A stretch of DNA of 64,000 nt from Chlorophyllum brunneum (Eukaryota; Basidiomycota; Agaricomycetes; Agaricales; Agaricaceae). Positions within the stretch are counted from its first letter, which is position 1; each line of letters begins with the position of its first letter. This document shows, piece by piece, positions 24,520 through 35,513 of this stretch. The position numbers and the translations under genes were made by a program. The notes below the pieces were generated by a model. It was not told the DNA's origin. It saw only the letters and a list, made by a program, of their open reading frames with translations, and did no database searches. The DNA is taken from positions 434,001 through 498,000 of the forward strand of contig OY756151.1 in assembly GCA_963576785.1 (NCBI GenBank), written 5' to 3'.

Positions 24520-25582
24520 GATGAATGAGGGAAAACATGAGGCAACACACTAATATCGGGACTGACGCCAAAATGAAAGGTTTGAAGGCGATTAGTGGTC
24601 ATTCACAACTGAATACTGAGATTACACCAAACGCTGTCGATCGGGTTTGTCTACGAAATCCCCTTTAACCCGCTCTCTCAATGCAGCTCCATTGCTCCTC
24701 TCCTTCAGCATTTCTCGACCGACGATACTTTCCCATCCTCCTCGAGACTGACAATATTCAGACAGATGAAGCCAGGAAAATGCACGGACGCCTACCTTGA
24801 GAACAAATGATGTTGGCGGAGGTTTGATTGAAACAATCATTGTATACCACATAATTCGGACAATTACGATTAGGAGAATCTGATTAGAATGCAAGCGATG
24901 CAGCTCGAGAGGGAGACAGGGAAGGTCAGCGAACGGCTTCGCTTTACAGCGAAATTCACCGAGAAATCGATGGCGGATATCGTAAACAAGAACGACCTCT
25001 CCTCGGATGGACTGACGAGGAACGGCAGCTCAATTGTCAATCTAATGGCCCAACATCAAAGTCTCAAAGAAGACCCATAAAGAAGACCCGGAAATAGATG
25101 GTGCGTTTCAATGATTTCCACTTGGATAAGGAGGTGGAGAAGAACACTGGGAAAGAGTCTTATAAAAGAAAGCAAGAGAGGAGAAAACTCAGTTCTGCAC
25201 GCAGACCACTCGCAGTATGTGCTACTAATCAAAGGTCGACTTGCAGGAGTGGATCCAGAGCTAAGACGACGAGTCCGGCGGCGGAATTACTTAACAGGTC
25301 GAAGGGTCTTGCGCTGCCTGCTGCTCAGTTCCGAGGTTGCGGAGGATACAGCGGCCTGATGGGTTGGCTTGGGTATCGCAGTACTTTGGTCATTGGAGCA
25401 TGTTAAGAGGCGCCGAGTTATGTGTATCTCTGGCTATACTATGAACGCAAATTTACAGTGCGGATGCCGCACTTCGCTCTGTATTTGGTCTCCAGTGTGC
25501 CCCAAAGGGGATTCTCCGATAATCTGATACGTTGGTGCAGTGGTTTATATTATCCAGAGTGTACAGCAACGCGGTAACGAAA
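24520..25582. other. Spacer between NACHT copies A and B
   Basis: About 1 kb. Plus-strand frames at 24889-25080 (63 aa) and 25098-25406 (102 aa, basic) are open but show no motif and no support from the other NACHT spacers. I would not call them genes. Confidence 0.45.
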
Positions 25583-27568
25583 TTACATATCCTCTCGATA
25601 GGGCCTGAGCAAATAAGAAGCCTCTCCATCCGGTACCAACAAGGCCTTCTTTCTCCCATTTCCAACAATGTAGGTCTTCTTCTCATGTCCTGAGTGAAAC
25701 GTCCCCGGTTTTGGACTGGAGAGTATCTGGCGTATTCTGTCAAAAGGCCCATCGTGGATTGGACGAATGATCTTGGAGCGCCACCTCCAAGGTATCTGGT
25801 ATTTATAATTTGTTATCCAAGTACCAGCGTCACAGCTCGATAACATACCTTGACAATGAATTCATCAATGTTGACTACTGCTATTACATGGTTCGATTTC
25901 CATTGGTTCCAGTTGAACTGTGAGAGTTGCTGTAGGACACCCTTTACCAGATGTACATCCTGATATGTAACAAAGGAGAATAAATACTCCAACGCAGCAA
26001 CATGTGCTTTTCCCACGGCGTCCGCACCAGACGAAGCCAATACGTTGACTAGGAAAATATACAACCTTAAGTGATTATTCGACGCCAAGAACATGCGGGC
26101 TTACTATCGTCCACTGGCGTGTGGTGCAGGGTTTTGACGATCGCCGCAAGGCACTGTTGACGAACACTTGGTGTATTGACGCAGAAATTTGGGCCTGATT
26201 TCGTTGGGTCGGATAGGAAGTCGGCGAAGGACACATGGTAAAATGAGAAATCAGGGGGCATCCCCTGTTGAGGAACCTTCATATTGAGGACGGAGTGAAG
26301 CTTGCTGGTGGCTTCATGAAAAGCTGTTGGCGAGAGACCAAGTGCCGAACAAGTATATGGGGCGCTATCGGACACAGCGAGACGGAGGGAAAGAAGTGAC
26401 AGGGTATTCGGGAGCACTCCCGACGGTACCTGCTCCATGATCAATGTATAGAACTGGTCCAACTCCGAGGATGCTTTGCCACCCGATCCAATATCCGGCC
26501 GCAACACTGAGTGCAGTTTCTGTTCAAGTCCATGCCCCCCGTCCTGACGAATGTAGCGGATGATGTCAGCCGCATAGAGGAACAAGCCTGACGAGCGGTC
26601 AACAAGGTCACGAATATCTTTCTCGGATGGCCAGGCCGGCACATCGGGAATACCGTGGTCTGCACGAATGTGCTTGAAGCTATCCTCAAGATATGCTTTG
26701 ATGTCGGTATCGGGGGATACAGGTAGCAGATAATCCCATACAACCTTCTTGGCCACCTCCGACGAGAAAGCTGCGTTTATGTTGGGCTCCGGTCGGCTGA
26801 AAAACGCCCACAGGAAAGGCATCGTCTTTTCATGAATAGATGTGATGGCGAGGTTGATGATGGCACGCTGGGCAGAATTACTCTCGCATTCATCAAGACC
26901 ATCCACGATGATAATCGTGCCCATCTCTATCTCCCCTTTAGCACTCGCCGCCTTAAGTGGCTTTACGAGGAGTTCCTCGAACTGGACCTCAATCGGCTGC
27001 TTGAACACAAAGGGGTCGAGGATAATGGTGGCGTTAACTCGGCTACGGTACGTAGGAGACCTCATAGCGAGTTGGTATGCGATGGTCGGTATGAATTTGT
27101 TTGGATCATTCCACCTGTTGGGTCGGTGGAAAAAGAACGTCGCGCCTAGCCATCCAGCTTTTTTAATCCAGTCTGCGCAAGTGTGAGCGACCGCAGACTT
27201 GCCGACACCTACATACCCCCGCATCCACAAGGCGCCTAGTCCCTTTTTCCTCCAGCCATCCAACCCCCAAGCCATGATGCTCCGAATGTATTCCTCTCTA
27301 GTGCCTTGGAGGCATTTCGGAGGATCCGGAGCGGAGTTGTGTATCGCTTCTGAAAGGGTATGCTCACGTAGTAGCTTAATACCAGCTGCATTTTCTGTGT
27401 GCGGCCGTTGTCAGGATCAGCATTTAGTGAGGGATGGTACCTACCGCTGTCGGATATATAACGGTTGGTGACGTTCAAGGGCGCGTAATTGTTGGCGATG
27501 TGTGGGGATATGTCAGTAAAGGTACCACCTCCGACTCTGAAATCTTTGCCTTCCTGGAAGATTGGCAT
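25583..27568 (-). CDS. NACHT-domain NTPase, array copy B (divergent, apparently intact)
   Basis: Same four-exon plan as copy A but the most divergent member. Exon 1 encodes MPIFQEGKDFRVGGGTF. The NTPase exon has a changed P-loop, GYVGVGKSA instead of GPAGVGKSA (the GKS core is kept), then FFFHRPNRWNDPNKF, Walker B IIIVDGLDEC, and FLWAFFSRPEPNI. A downstream segment has LVDRSSGLFLYAADIIRYI. It keeps FYHVSFADFLSDPTKSG. Exon 3 encodes NVLASSGADAVGKAH and LSQFNWNQWKS, exon 4 IPWRWRSKIIRPIHDGPF and YIVGNGRKKALLVPDGE, stopping at 25583. No stop or frameshift was found. The exon 2-3 junction (gtaagc..cctag, about 26.09 kb) is clear. It lies head-to-tail between copies A and C. Confidence 0.82.
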
Positions 27569-27647
27569 CGGAGGGTGGCCGGCAAAAGGGCAACGGGAAG
27601 TGGTGGCGGGCTGGGAGAACTGTGGACAACACGAGGCGTCGAGCGTA

Positions 27648-27661
27648 CTTCTATAGACGCC
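27648..27661 (-). promoter_or_regulatory. Conserved upstream motif of NACHT copy B
   Basis: Exact ggcgtctatagaag on the minus strand, 80 nt before the ATG; identical to the copies at C and F. Includes a TATA-like ctatag core. Confidence 0.65.
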
Positions 27662-27669
27662 GTTTATTT

Positions 27670-28299
27670 TAATGATGAACAATGAACATTATCCAAAACA
27701 TTAACATTCGGGGCATTGAAGCCATTGCCAAAGTGGAGAAATCGGGGGGTAATTAGAGCATTTACCGGGTGCAATCAGGGACATAGAGAGAGATCTGGTC
27801 AAGTACTTAGGGGTGCTTTCCTACACGAACCACGCCCAAGAACAGGCGCTATACCATGGGCCTGTGGCATCCAATGTGAAGATGGATTAATCTGCCGAAT
27901 AGTGAAGTGCCCTACTCTATCAATTACGCCTCATGTTTAAGCCAGGTGGAAGATGGAATTGGGATGTAGTGACCGAGTCTTACAAGTGTTCTATCTCCCA
28001 ATGCATCTCTTCATCGCCCCTGAGTGATTGTGACAACCGCAGCGCCCTTTAACACCGATTCTGGCATTTAAGAGTCGATCGATGGCGGTAGAAAACTTCG
28101 GTAGTAGCCAGCTTCTCAGTGTCTTTAGTAAATACTGGACCCTAGGCTAGGTGAGCAACGACACAACTCCAGCCGGACGTCACAGCTCATCTCAATCAGT
28201 CCAATGCACTATTCTCGTCTATCCGCCCCACGGAATGGATAAAGCATCGGATAGTGTCTACGTCAAAAGGCAATATGTCCAAAGACGTGATGAACTGAA
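27670..28299. other. Spacer between NACHT copies B and C
   Basis: About 630 bp, no convincing gene. Short frames only. Confidence 0.5.
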
Positions 28300-30271
28300 T
28301 CACTCTCTTCGTGAAGACGGCAGAAGATGGTAATCACCATCTCCATCTGGCACTAAGAAGGCCTCATTACCCCCTCTCCCGACGATCCAGGTCTTCATCC
28401 CATACTCCGAACGAAGCTTCCCGCGTTTTATGTTGGAAAGGATCTGTCGCACCCCGTCGAGAGGCTTGTCACGGGGGCGGATGATCTTGGAGCGCCAGCC
28501 CGAAGGTATCTGTGAGTTACAATTTGTTATCCAAAGTGCCGAAGTTGCATCTTATAACGTACCTTGGCAACGAATTCCGTGATATTCTTCCCAGGAAAGT
28601 AACATGACGTTGATTGGCAATTGCTCCAGTTAAGTTGGGGGAGTTGGCGCAGAATATCTTCTCCCAGATGTACACCGTGGTGTGCTGCACAGTGGAACAA
28701 GTACTGCAATGTGACCGCACGTGCATGTTGCACATCGACCCCCGAGTCAGACCAAGCCAGGATGTTAGCTGAATAAACGAACAAGAATAAGCGATGATTC
28801 GACATCATGAGTATGGACGCTCACTGTCGCTGATTGACGTGCGGTATAGGGTATTGACAGTAGCTGTGAGGCACCGTTGACGGATAGTTGGCGCATTAAC
28901 ACAAAATTCTGTACCAGATCTCTTTGGGTCGGATAGGAAGTCGGTGAATGACGCATGATGGAATGAGAAACTAGCAGGCATCCCTTGAGATTTTACTATG
29001 TCGAGGACAGAGTAAAGGTTACTGGTGGCTGCGTGGAAAGCAGTCAATGAGAGGTCAAGTGCCGAACATATCGATAGAATACTATGGGATAGTGTGAGAC
29101 GGAGGCAGAGGAGTGACAGTGTATTCGCAAGAACGGCCTCCGGTATCTGTTTCATGATCAACATATAGAACTGGTCCAACTTCGAGAGTGGGTTGCTATC
29201 TGATCCACCTGTCTTTTGACCTAGTTCCAATACCGACCGCAGTTGCGCCTCGTGGCCCGTGCCAGTGTTCTGACCAATGTACCGGACAATCGTGGTCGCA
29301 TAGACGAATAAACCGGATGACTGATCAACAAGGCGACGGATATCTTCTTCGGATGGCCACGCCATTGCACGAGGAAGACCGTACTTTTTACGAATATTCC
29401 CGAAGCCATCACGAAGGTATGCTTCAATGTCGCTGTCGGCATCACGGGACACCGGGAGCGTCAGCTGCCACGAAACCTGCTCGGCCAGCTCCAATGAAAA
29501 AGCTGCAGCAATATGGAGCTCAGGTCGGCTGAAGAATGCCCACAGGAAAGGCGTCGTCTGCTCGTGAATGGATGTGGTGACGAGTTCAATGATGGCACCT
29601 TGAGCAGCTTCAGTCTTGCATTCGTCGAGACCATCAACGACGATGATCGCGTCCATCCCCACGTCCTGACCTTTGACACTCAACTCGTGGAGGGGCTTCA
29701 CGAGGAGTTCCCGGAACTGGACATCAAGTGAAGTCTCGAGTACAAGGGGGTCGCGTAGAATGATGGCATCAACGACGTCGCGGTATGCGGGATATTTCGT
29801 AGTGAGTTGGTATACGATCGTCGGTATGAACTTGTCTGGATCGTTCCACCCGTTGGGTCGAAAGAAGAAGAACGTTGCGCCTAGTCGACCGGACTCCTCG
29901 ATATTTTCCGCGCAAGTCTGAGCGACCGCCGACTTCCCTACACCTGCGGGCCCACGCATCCAGAGAGCGCGTGCCTGTTGAGTCTTCCACCCACCCGAAC
30001 CCCAATCGGTGATATTCCGAATGTATTCCTCTCGAGTACCTGGGTAGCATTTCGGAGGATCACGAGCAGACGAATTGTGTATTGCCTGTCGGAGGGAGGA
30101 CTCAAGGAGTCGTTTGATACCAGATCCTTTGCCTGTGTGTGTCCGTCGTCAAGATTAGCATTGGATAGTAAGATAATACTCGCTGTTGTCAGCTCCATAA
30201 TTAGTTACAGATGCATCGATGAAGCTACCACCTGTGATAGTGGTTCCTTGGCTGCTGTCTAGGAACGGCAT
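28300..30271 (-). CDS. NACHT-domain NTPase, array copy C (apparently intact)
   Basis: Four exons. Exon 1 encodes MPFLDSSQGTTITGGSF. Exon 2 has HPGTREEYIRNITDWGSG, Walker A GPAGVGKSA, FFFFRPNGWNDPDKF, Walker B IIVVDGLDEC, WAFFSRPELHI and LVDQSSGLFVYATTIVRYIG. It ends with FHHASFTDFLSDPKRSG and ISDSERPYS. Exon 3 encodes NILAWSDSGVDVQHA and LPQLNWSNCQS, exon 4 IPSGWRSKIIRPRDKPLDG and WIVGRGGNEAFLVPDGD, with TGA at 28300-28302. The frame is open throughout. A 158-bp segment between Walker A and B (29718-29875) is identical to copy A, and the adjoining 53 bp (29874-29926) are identical to copy D, a mosaic pattern. C-terminal repeats are absent, as in A and B. Confidence 0.85.
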
Positions 30272-30352
30272 CAGAGCCAAGACTGGAGGAGTGGAATTGA
30301 TGGTGGTTGTGTGCTAAACGCGCAGCGTGGGCATCACGAGGCGTGGAAGACA

Positions 30353-30366
30353 CTTCTATAGACGCC
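30353..30366 (-). promoter_or_regulatory. Conserved upstream motif of NACHT copy C
   Basis: Exact ggcgtctatagaag on the minus strand, 82 nt before the ATG. Confidence 0.65.
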
Positions 30367-30371
30367 GTGGG

Positions 30372-31847
30372 CTGATGGGTAGCAAAGAAAAATGGCCAAA
30401 ACACAATTGTCGATAACAAAGTGAAGGACTTCGACGCGAGAGAATTTGGCTAGGCGCGACCAGCGACACGGACCGAAATATTTTAGCTACCTGGCTCAGT
30501 CCCACAACAATGGGGCGCTCATATGACAGTGTTCGTCCCTGACTTGTTCTCCTATTCTCAATTTCAACCTTCCTTCCAAAACAGCGTTCATGGATGATTG
30601 GTCTGGAGGTCTCAGTGAGGAGGCAAAAGATCGTTGGTCTAATATGAAAACTCAAGGCACTCATATCCTCCGACACATAGTCGTAGAAGACCAGCACAAC
30701 CGTGTCACCCACCCCTCACACTGGTACGAAAAACTTCTCTATGCAGTGGCACTACTTCGCCTCAATTTCTGTCATTGGCACATGAAGTGGACTGATTCAC
30801 TGCTGACCTCACGGCGATCAAAGCTATTATTCTTCCTCTTCAGATCGCTCCTCCTCACCCTCGATCGCCTGCTAAAAACATAAAATAACCGCTCAAATGT
30901 CTTTCCAAACGATGTGCAGTTCATTCTTAGATACATCCCTCTCTTTCCAAGCAAGGGGTTACGGAGGCGAAGTCGACACTCCTAGTGATAATGGGGCGGT
31001 CGATCTTTATGAATCAACAGGACCAAACAGCTTCCTCGCATACCAAACCAATCAAGTTCTGTGACCATAAATTTGAATAGGGCCACATTGCTTATCTTGG
31101 GATCCATCCACGATGCCGCTGCCTGCGTGATACCTCCACCATACGATCACCCTGGCACATGCACAGCCTCGTTGTTGACCATGGGCGGAGAGAACACAAC
31201 AGAGGGAACAATTTTATAAATAGGTGGAACGCATGGAGTCCTTCTCCATCGACGTGCTGTCGTTCTATTGTGAGTCGAATCAAATTCTAGTCCCCGAACA
31301 TTGCTTGCCGGCCTTCGCGCCATCTATTTAAAATCCCATTCTACGGCCTTCATTCTTTGACCTAGCCCTATACTTCCAGGATGTAATAGACCTGTCGACT
31401 AGTATTTCGTCTCCATCTCCTTTCCACTTCCTGGGCTCTCCTGATAACACCGATACCCTTCTTATTTTCTGGATGTACGTTATTTTACGTAATGTAAACA
31501 GACACACGGCATGCGGCCCGCCTTTGCGATTCCGTGTAAAGTGGACCGGAAACTATTTTTTTCGCTGTATTCTGAGCCAACCAGCAAGTCTCTACCACCT
31601 TCCGCTGATGACCCTTTTAGTTCTCGCAATCAACCAGCGGAGGCGAGCCCCTCGTGCTAGAAGTCGGCTATGTTTGGATGACGTGAGATGGCTGTAACAG
31701 AATTCATGGTGTTAGCCCCTTCCGCCCTAGCCCCCTCATCAAGATATTTGAGAGCGTTGCCCATATAAATGCGCAAGGACATTTCAGCTAGTTTGTGGGA
31801 CACGCCCCGGTCATTCATCCCCTTCACCCTGACACTTTAGCGCCTCG
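30372..31847. other. Divergent intergenic region between NACHT C and chitin deacetylase
   Basis: Holds both promoters. TATA-like sites: ttttataaatagg at about 31211-31223 and atataaat at about 31763-31770, the latter about 80 bp before the deacetylase ATG. A plus-strand frame at 30590-30883 (97 codons) and a short one at 31231-31329 are open but unsupported. Confidence 0.5.
31763..31770 (+). promoter_or_regulatory. TATA-like box of the chitin deacetylase gene
   Basis: The sequence atataaat lies about 80 bp upstream of the ATG at 31848, followed by a pyrimidine-rich leader. Normal spacing for a fungal TATA promoter. Confidence 0.5.
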
Positions 31848-33819
31848 ATGAAATCCTTTACCACCACTCTCCTGTTACTGTCGGTCGGGTGCTGGGCTCA
31901 AGATAGAACGACGGAAGCTGGGGAAGCTGCGATTACAGGTCTTCGAGGGTTCATTGACTCCAATTACGGAGCTAATCCATCCATTTACAGATCCTCGAAT
32001 CGAATGTTCCCCTTACAGCTACCCACCATTGGCTGCCCAACGCTCTTCCTTTCCTACAATATGGGCACCAGCGAAGATAATGCCAAACGATAGCGCAGCC
32101 CAAGCACGCTGGCAGGGAATGATGTCTAGCATCCCTGGCATTTCCCCAAAGGTATGATGTTCTTGGTATCGCCTCGCCAGTTCGAGATCAGAATCGGCCA
32201 TAAATAGCCGGCTCCAGGAAGTTCGGGTGCCTCGAGTTTTCACTATGGTTCAGATGACAAGGACTGCTGGTGGACAGCATCTAAATGCACCACGCCGAAG
32301 CTTTCGAGCCTACCACCTGACGTCGCGGACGTACCCGAGGTAGGCTTCTTGATACATTTGAAAGTCTCTTCGGCTTAAACTGTCCAATAGCCCTCCACCT
32401 TGGGATACGGATTCGATGATGGCCCTAATTGTTCCCATAACGCTTTCTACGATTATCTCGCAAGTCAAAATCAGAAAGCCAGTACGTCAATTGGCGTCAC
32501 CACTACTATTGTTTTCCTGACAATTCGGTTTAGCCATGTTTTTCATCGGCAGTAATATTATGGATTGGCCTTTAGAAGCCCAACGTGCTCTTACAGATGG
32601 TGAGTCGTTATCCGTTCTGAAGTTTCACGTTCCTGACCGAAGGCTCAGGACATGAAATTTGCGTTCGTTAGTTGGGTTCTAATTGATCAAAGTTATTGCG
32701 TCCCTGACCTCAGTACTACTTCAGACACCTGGTCCCACAGTCCGAGTAAGCGAACCCGCCCAAGTAATCCATCCGCGTGTTCACAGAATCCTCCTAGTGA
32801 CTTCCCTGTCAAGCCCCGATGCATTTGCAGAGCTCCACTATAGTACGTACCAGCGCATTCTGACCGAAAATGCAAATAGTAACTCCAGAACCTTATAGCT
32901 GCAAGTCACTTCCACACTAAAATAAATGGAATACAGCCTACTCACTCAAGCGGTTAGATGGAACTCATTAAACTCGTAGTTGGCGTTACACCGACATGCT
33001 GGCGGGTGAGTCTTGCCTCGTGGTTCTGGGGATGTGCTCAACGTGGACCAATTCACTCTAGCCGCCTTATGGCGACGTTGACGATCGCATCCGTTCCATC
33101 GCCAATGCTCTGGGCCTACGCACAATCCTCTGGAAATACGATTCAAACGATTGGAAGTTTGGCTCCGGGTCAACTAAATCACAGGTCGACGCAAATTATC
33201 AAGCTTTAATCAACAAGGCCTCAAGTGGAGCATTTTCTTCCGTGCGTTTCTTGTCCCTGATGTAAATTAATTTTACTCACCAGCTTTGACCCTGGCTGGG
33301 AATGTGCTATCGGAACACAGAACGGCGCTATTATTTTGACCCATGAACTCAACAACTTCACAATGCAAGAAGCAACGGATTTCCACGACCGGCTCAAGGA
33401 CGCGTTCAAGGTACTGATATACAGCTAGTCATCACGATTGTTCACCTGACACCGACGTTCGCAGTACATTGTCCCAGTGGCAGTAGCTCTAAACAAGACA
33501 CAGCCCTATGTTGAAACAAATTATACAATGCCGACATTCGAGGAATGTGAGTAACACGCAGACTTCTGATCAAGAATTGATACCGAAGTCACATCTAGAT
33601 ATCAGCGGCATGACGACAGTAAAACCCGGCAATCACACTAATATCAAGCCCTCAGCCAATCCCTCAGCCAATCCCTCAGCCAATCCTTCGGTCAATCCTT
33701 CCCACACAGATGGACCTGCACCATCACAGCATACAACGCAGAATGCTGCGATCACTCACTTTCCTTCTATCGATACATTGGCTATTGCTGCGATCACCTT
33801 GTGGATACTCACCTGCTAG
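31848..33819 (+). CDS. cda: Chitin deacetylase (CE4/NodB), secreted, probably GPI-anchored
   Basis: Converts chitin to chitosan in the cell wall. A signal peptide ([18 protein letters not shown]) starts the protein; splicing then gives [18 protein letters not shown], typical of basidiomycete CDAs. The five NodB motifs are all readable after removing introns: FDDGP (MT1), HTWSH (MT2, split by an intron at about 32.67-32.73 kb), WRPPYGD (MT3), DSNDW (MT4) and ILTHE (MT5). MT1 contains the catalytic base and metal-binding Asp, MT2 the metal-binding His residues. The C-terminus has Asn-Pro-Ser-Ala repeats and a hydrophobic end ([13 protein letters not shown]), as expected for a GPI-attachment signal. 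About ten introns of 45-70 nt. No defect seen. Confidence 0.92.
33649..33698 (+). repeat. 12-bp tandem repeat coding Asn-Pro-Ser-Ala units in the chitin deacetylase tail
   Basis: Three exact copies of ccctcagccaat followed by diverged ones. It encodes a Ser/Pro linker that would be O-glycosylated between the enzyme and the GPI signal; copy number could vary between strains. Confidence 0.9.
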
Positions 33820-35513
33820 ATCATGGACTGTACTTTTCGGACACTAGACACGCGGACGCTAACCATGGACTACGATAGACCTCTTGATTAGTTCCTTGTT
33901 CATTATTCTAGACCCAATCAATAGTATTTAGGGAACGGCATGCCAGCTTTATCATTCTATGCATGTCCATGTCCCGAACGAGTGCATCTTCATCATTAAC
34001 TGCATCACGGAAATGAACTAAGATGACAAGTATGGCATACATCAATCAAGTCGAAACTTCCAGTATCTTCGGATTTTTCTCTGACTGGATTTTTTTTGTG
34101 CGCTTAGACGTTCGGTGCTGGTGTCAGGCTGGCGACTGTTTACACACGTTCCTCAAGATGTTCGTTCTTTGTATCAACAGCATTTCAGGGTACAAAATTC
34201 CTACCGGAGAATCGAAATTACCAGCGCCCTCGCAATTCCCTCGCAATTCCCTCGCAATTCTGATGCTGGTAGACATGTAGATCATTGTTGCGCTGTCAGA
34301 CATCTTACCCAAAGTCGCTCACAACGTACGACGCATCAGGAGACACAAAAACACTGCGTAGGCTCATTTTCCTTTCTCCTTATAATACTCCTTTCAATCT
34401 CTTGTCCTGCCCACCTTGTTCGCAAGACAACGCCCTCCAAATTTTATTCCCAGGTTGCCGTTTTGTTGACCCTTTCGTAGCATGGTTGTCTTGTTGGACT
34501 TCTCGGAAGTGGATATTGAAATTCTGACGTTGAGCAGTTGATGGCTGTAACTCACGGCCACTAACCACCCAAGCCTATGAGTGCAACGGACTACGACCTG
34601 GCAGGGAACTCGGAATTCTGGTTTCCTTATCTCAAGTTCAGTATATTGGAGTTCATAGCAGAGCACCTAAATCCGCATGGAAGTTTTGTGGAAGCATTGG
34701 TTCTCTGGACTAGGCCGCTTGATAAAATTAAACCATCAACATTCAAAGTTCAAAAACGGTCTTGCGCGGGGTTTGACCTACCTCCACAAGATCTATGTCA
34801 TCCGCGGCGACCTCAGACCGATGAGCGATGCCTTAGCAACGCTGATATAAGTTTGTTCCATCACTCGACGAACGTGCCCATAGATCATTGTGGGCGTCTT
34901 GAAAGCTCATAGACTTCAGTCCTCAGCTTCCCGAGGTCCATCATTGTTCGGGCTTAGCAACAGACAGCTCTCGCTCCACACTTCGCAACTCCACGTTCCT
35001 TCGGACATGTCCCGGCCCAAGTTCCAGTCAGATATTCAATTTTAACGTGGCCACTACACAAGCCCATGCCCATCGTCCTTATCCCCCATCACCCTCCGCA
35101 CCGAACTCAAGGTCCTTAAGCGACAAACGATAAGCCATCGTTTATCTTTTCGACTCGGAATGAATATCATCTCGTTATGTCCGTCGGCTTTCAGCAAGAA
35201 CGTCCTAAGCGCGGAGTTTAGCCCGGACAACGTATCTCTGACGACCAGTGGGAACTTATGACCAAGTGTTGGCAGAGAAGAACATGAGGTGTTCGAGGGT
35301 CTCAACAGAAACCGGCGGGGATGGGGGTTGTCTTTAGGTGCGTTCCACACTCAAATCTTCTTGTTAGCTGTCGCCTTGCTTTGCCCTGCTGTATGTTTGA
35401 TCCGTGTTGCATTCCATTACGTTAGTGTACGTCTAGTCTCTACGACAAAAGCTCCCAAAATTAGAGATAATTAGTAACATGGGTGAGCTGGGTGACCATC
35501 TAGGCGTTCGGGT
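33820..35513. other. Intergenic region, chitin deacetylase to mitochondrial EF-G
   Basis: About 1.7 kb between two converging genes. Frames at 34577-34912 (plus, 111 codons) and 35054-35350 (minus, 98 codons) have no recognised motif. It contains a small 11-bp tandem repeat; otherwise nothing. Confidence 0.45.
34227..34259. repeat. 11-bp tandem repeat, three perfect copies
   Basis: The unit ccctcgcaatt occurs three times in a row without change. Confidence 0.9.

Noticed and set aside
24889..25406. Two small plus-strand frames between NACHT A and B
   Set aside because: Basic, low-information sequences with no splice-supported extension or counterpart in the other spacers.
30590..30883. Plus-strand 97-codon frame upstream of NACHT C
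   Set aside because: No recognised motif and no promoter or splice evidence.
31231..31329. Short plus-strand frame MESFSIDVLSFYCESN.. after a TATA-like box, considered as a mating pheromone precursor
   Set aside because: It lacks a C-terminal CaaX motif in the direct reading, the only nearby intron is about 21 nt, and no pheromone receptor gene is visible.
33649..34259. Short tandem repeats considered as a CRISPR-like or centromeric array
   Set aside because: Only 3-4 units each without spacers; one is coding, the other an isolated 33-bp repeat.
34577..34912. Plus-strand 111-codon frame
   Set aside because: No motif; lies in the 3' flank between two converging genes.
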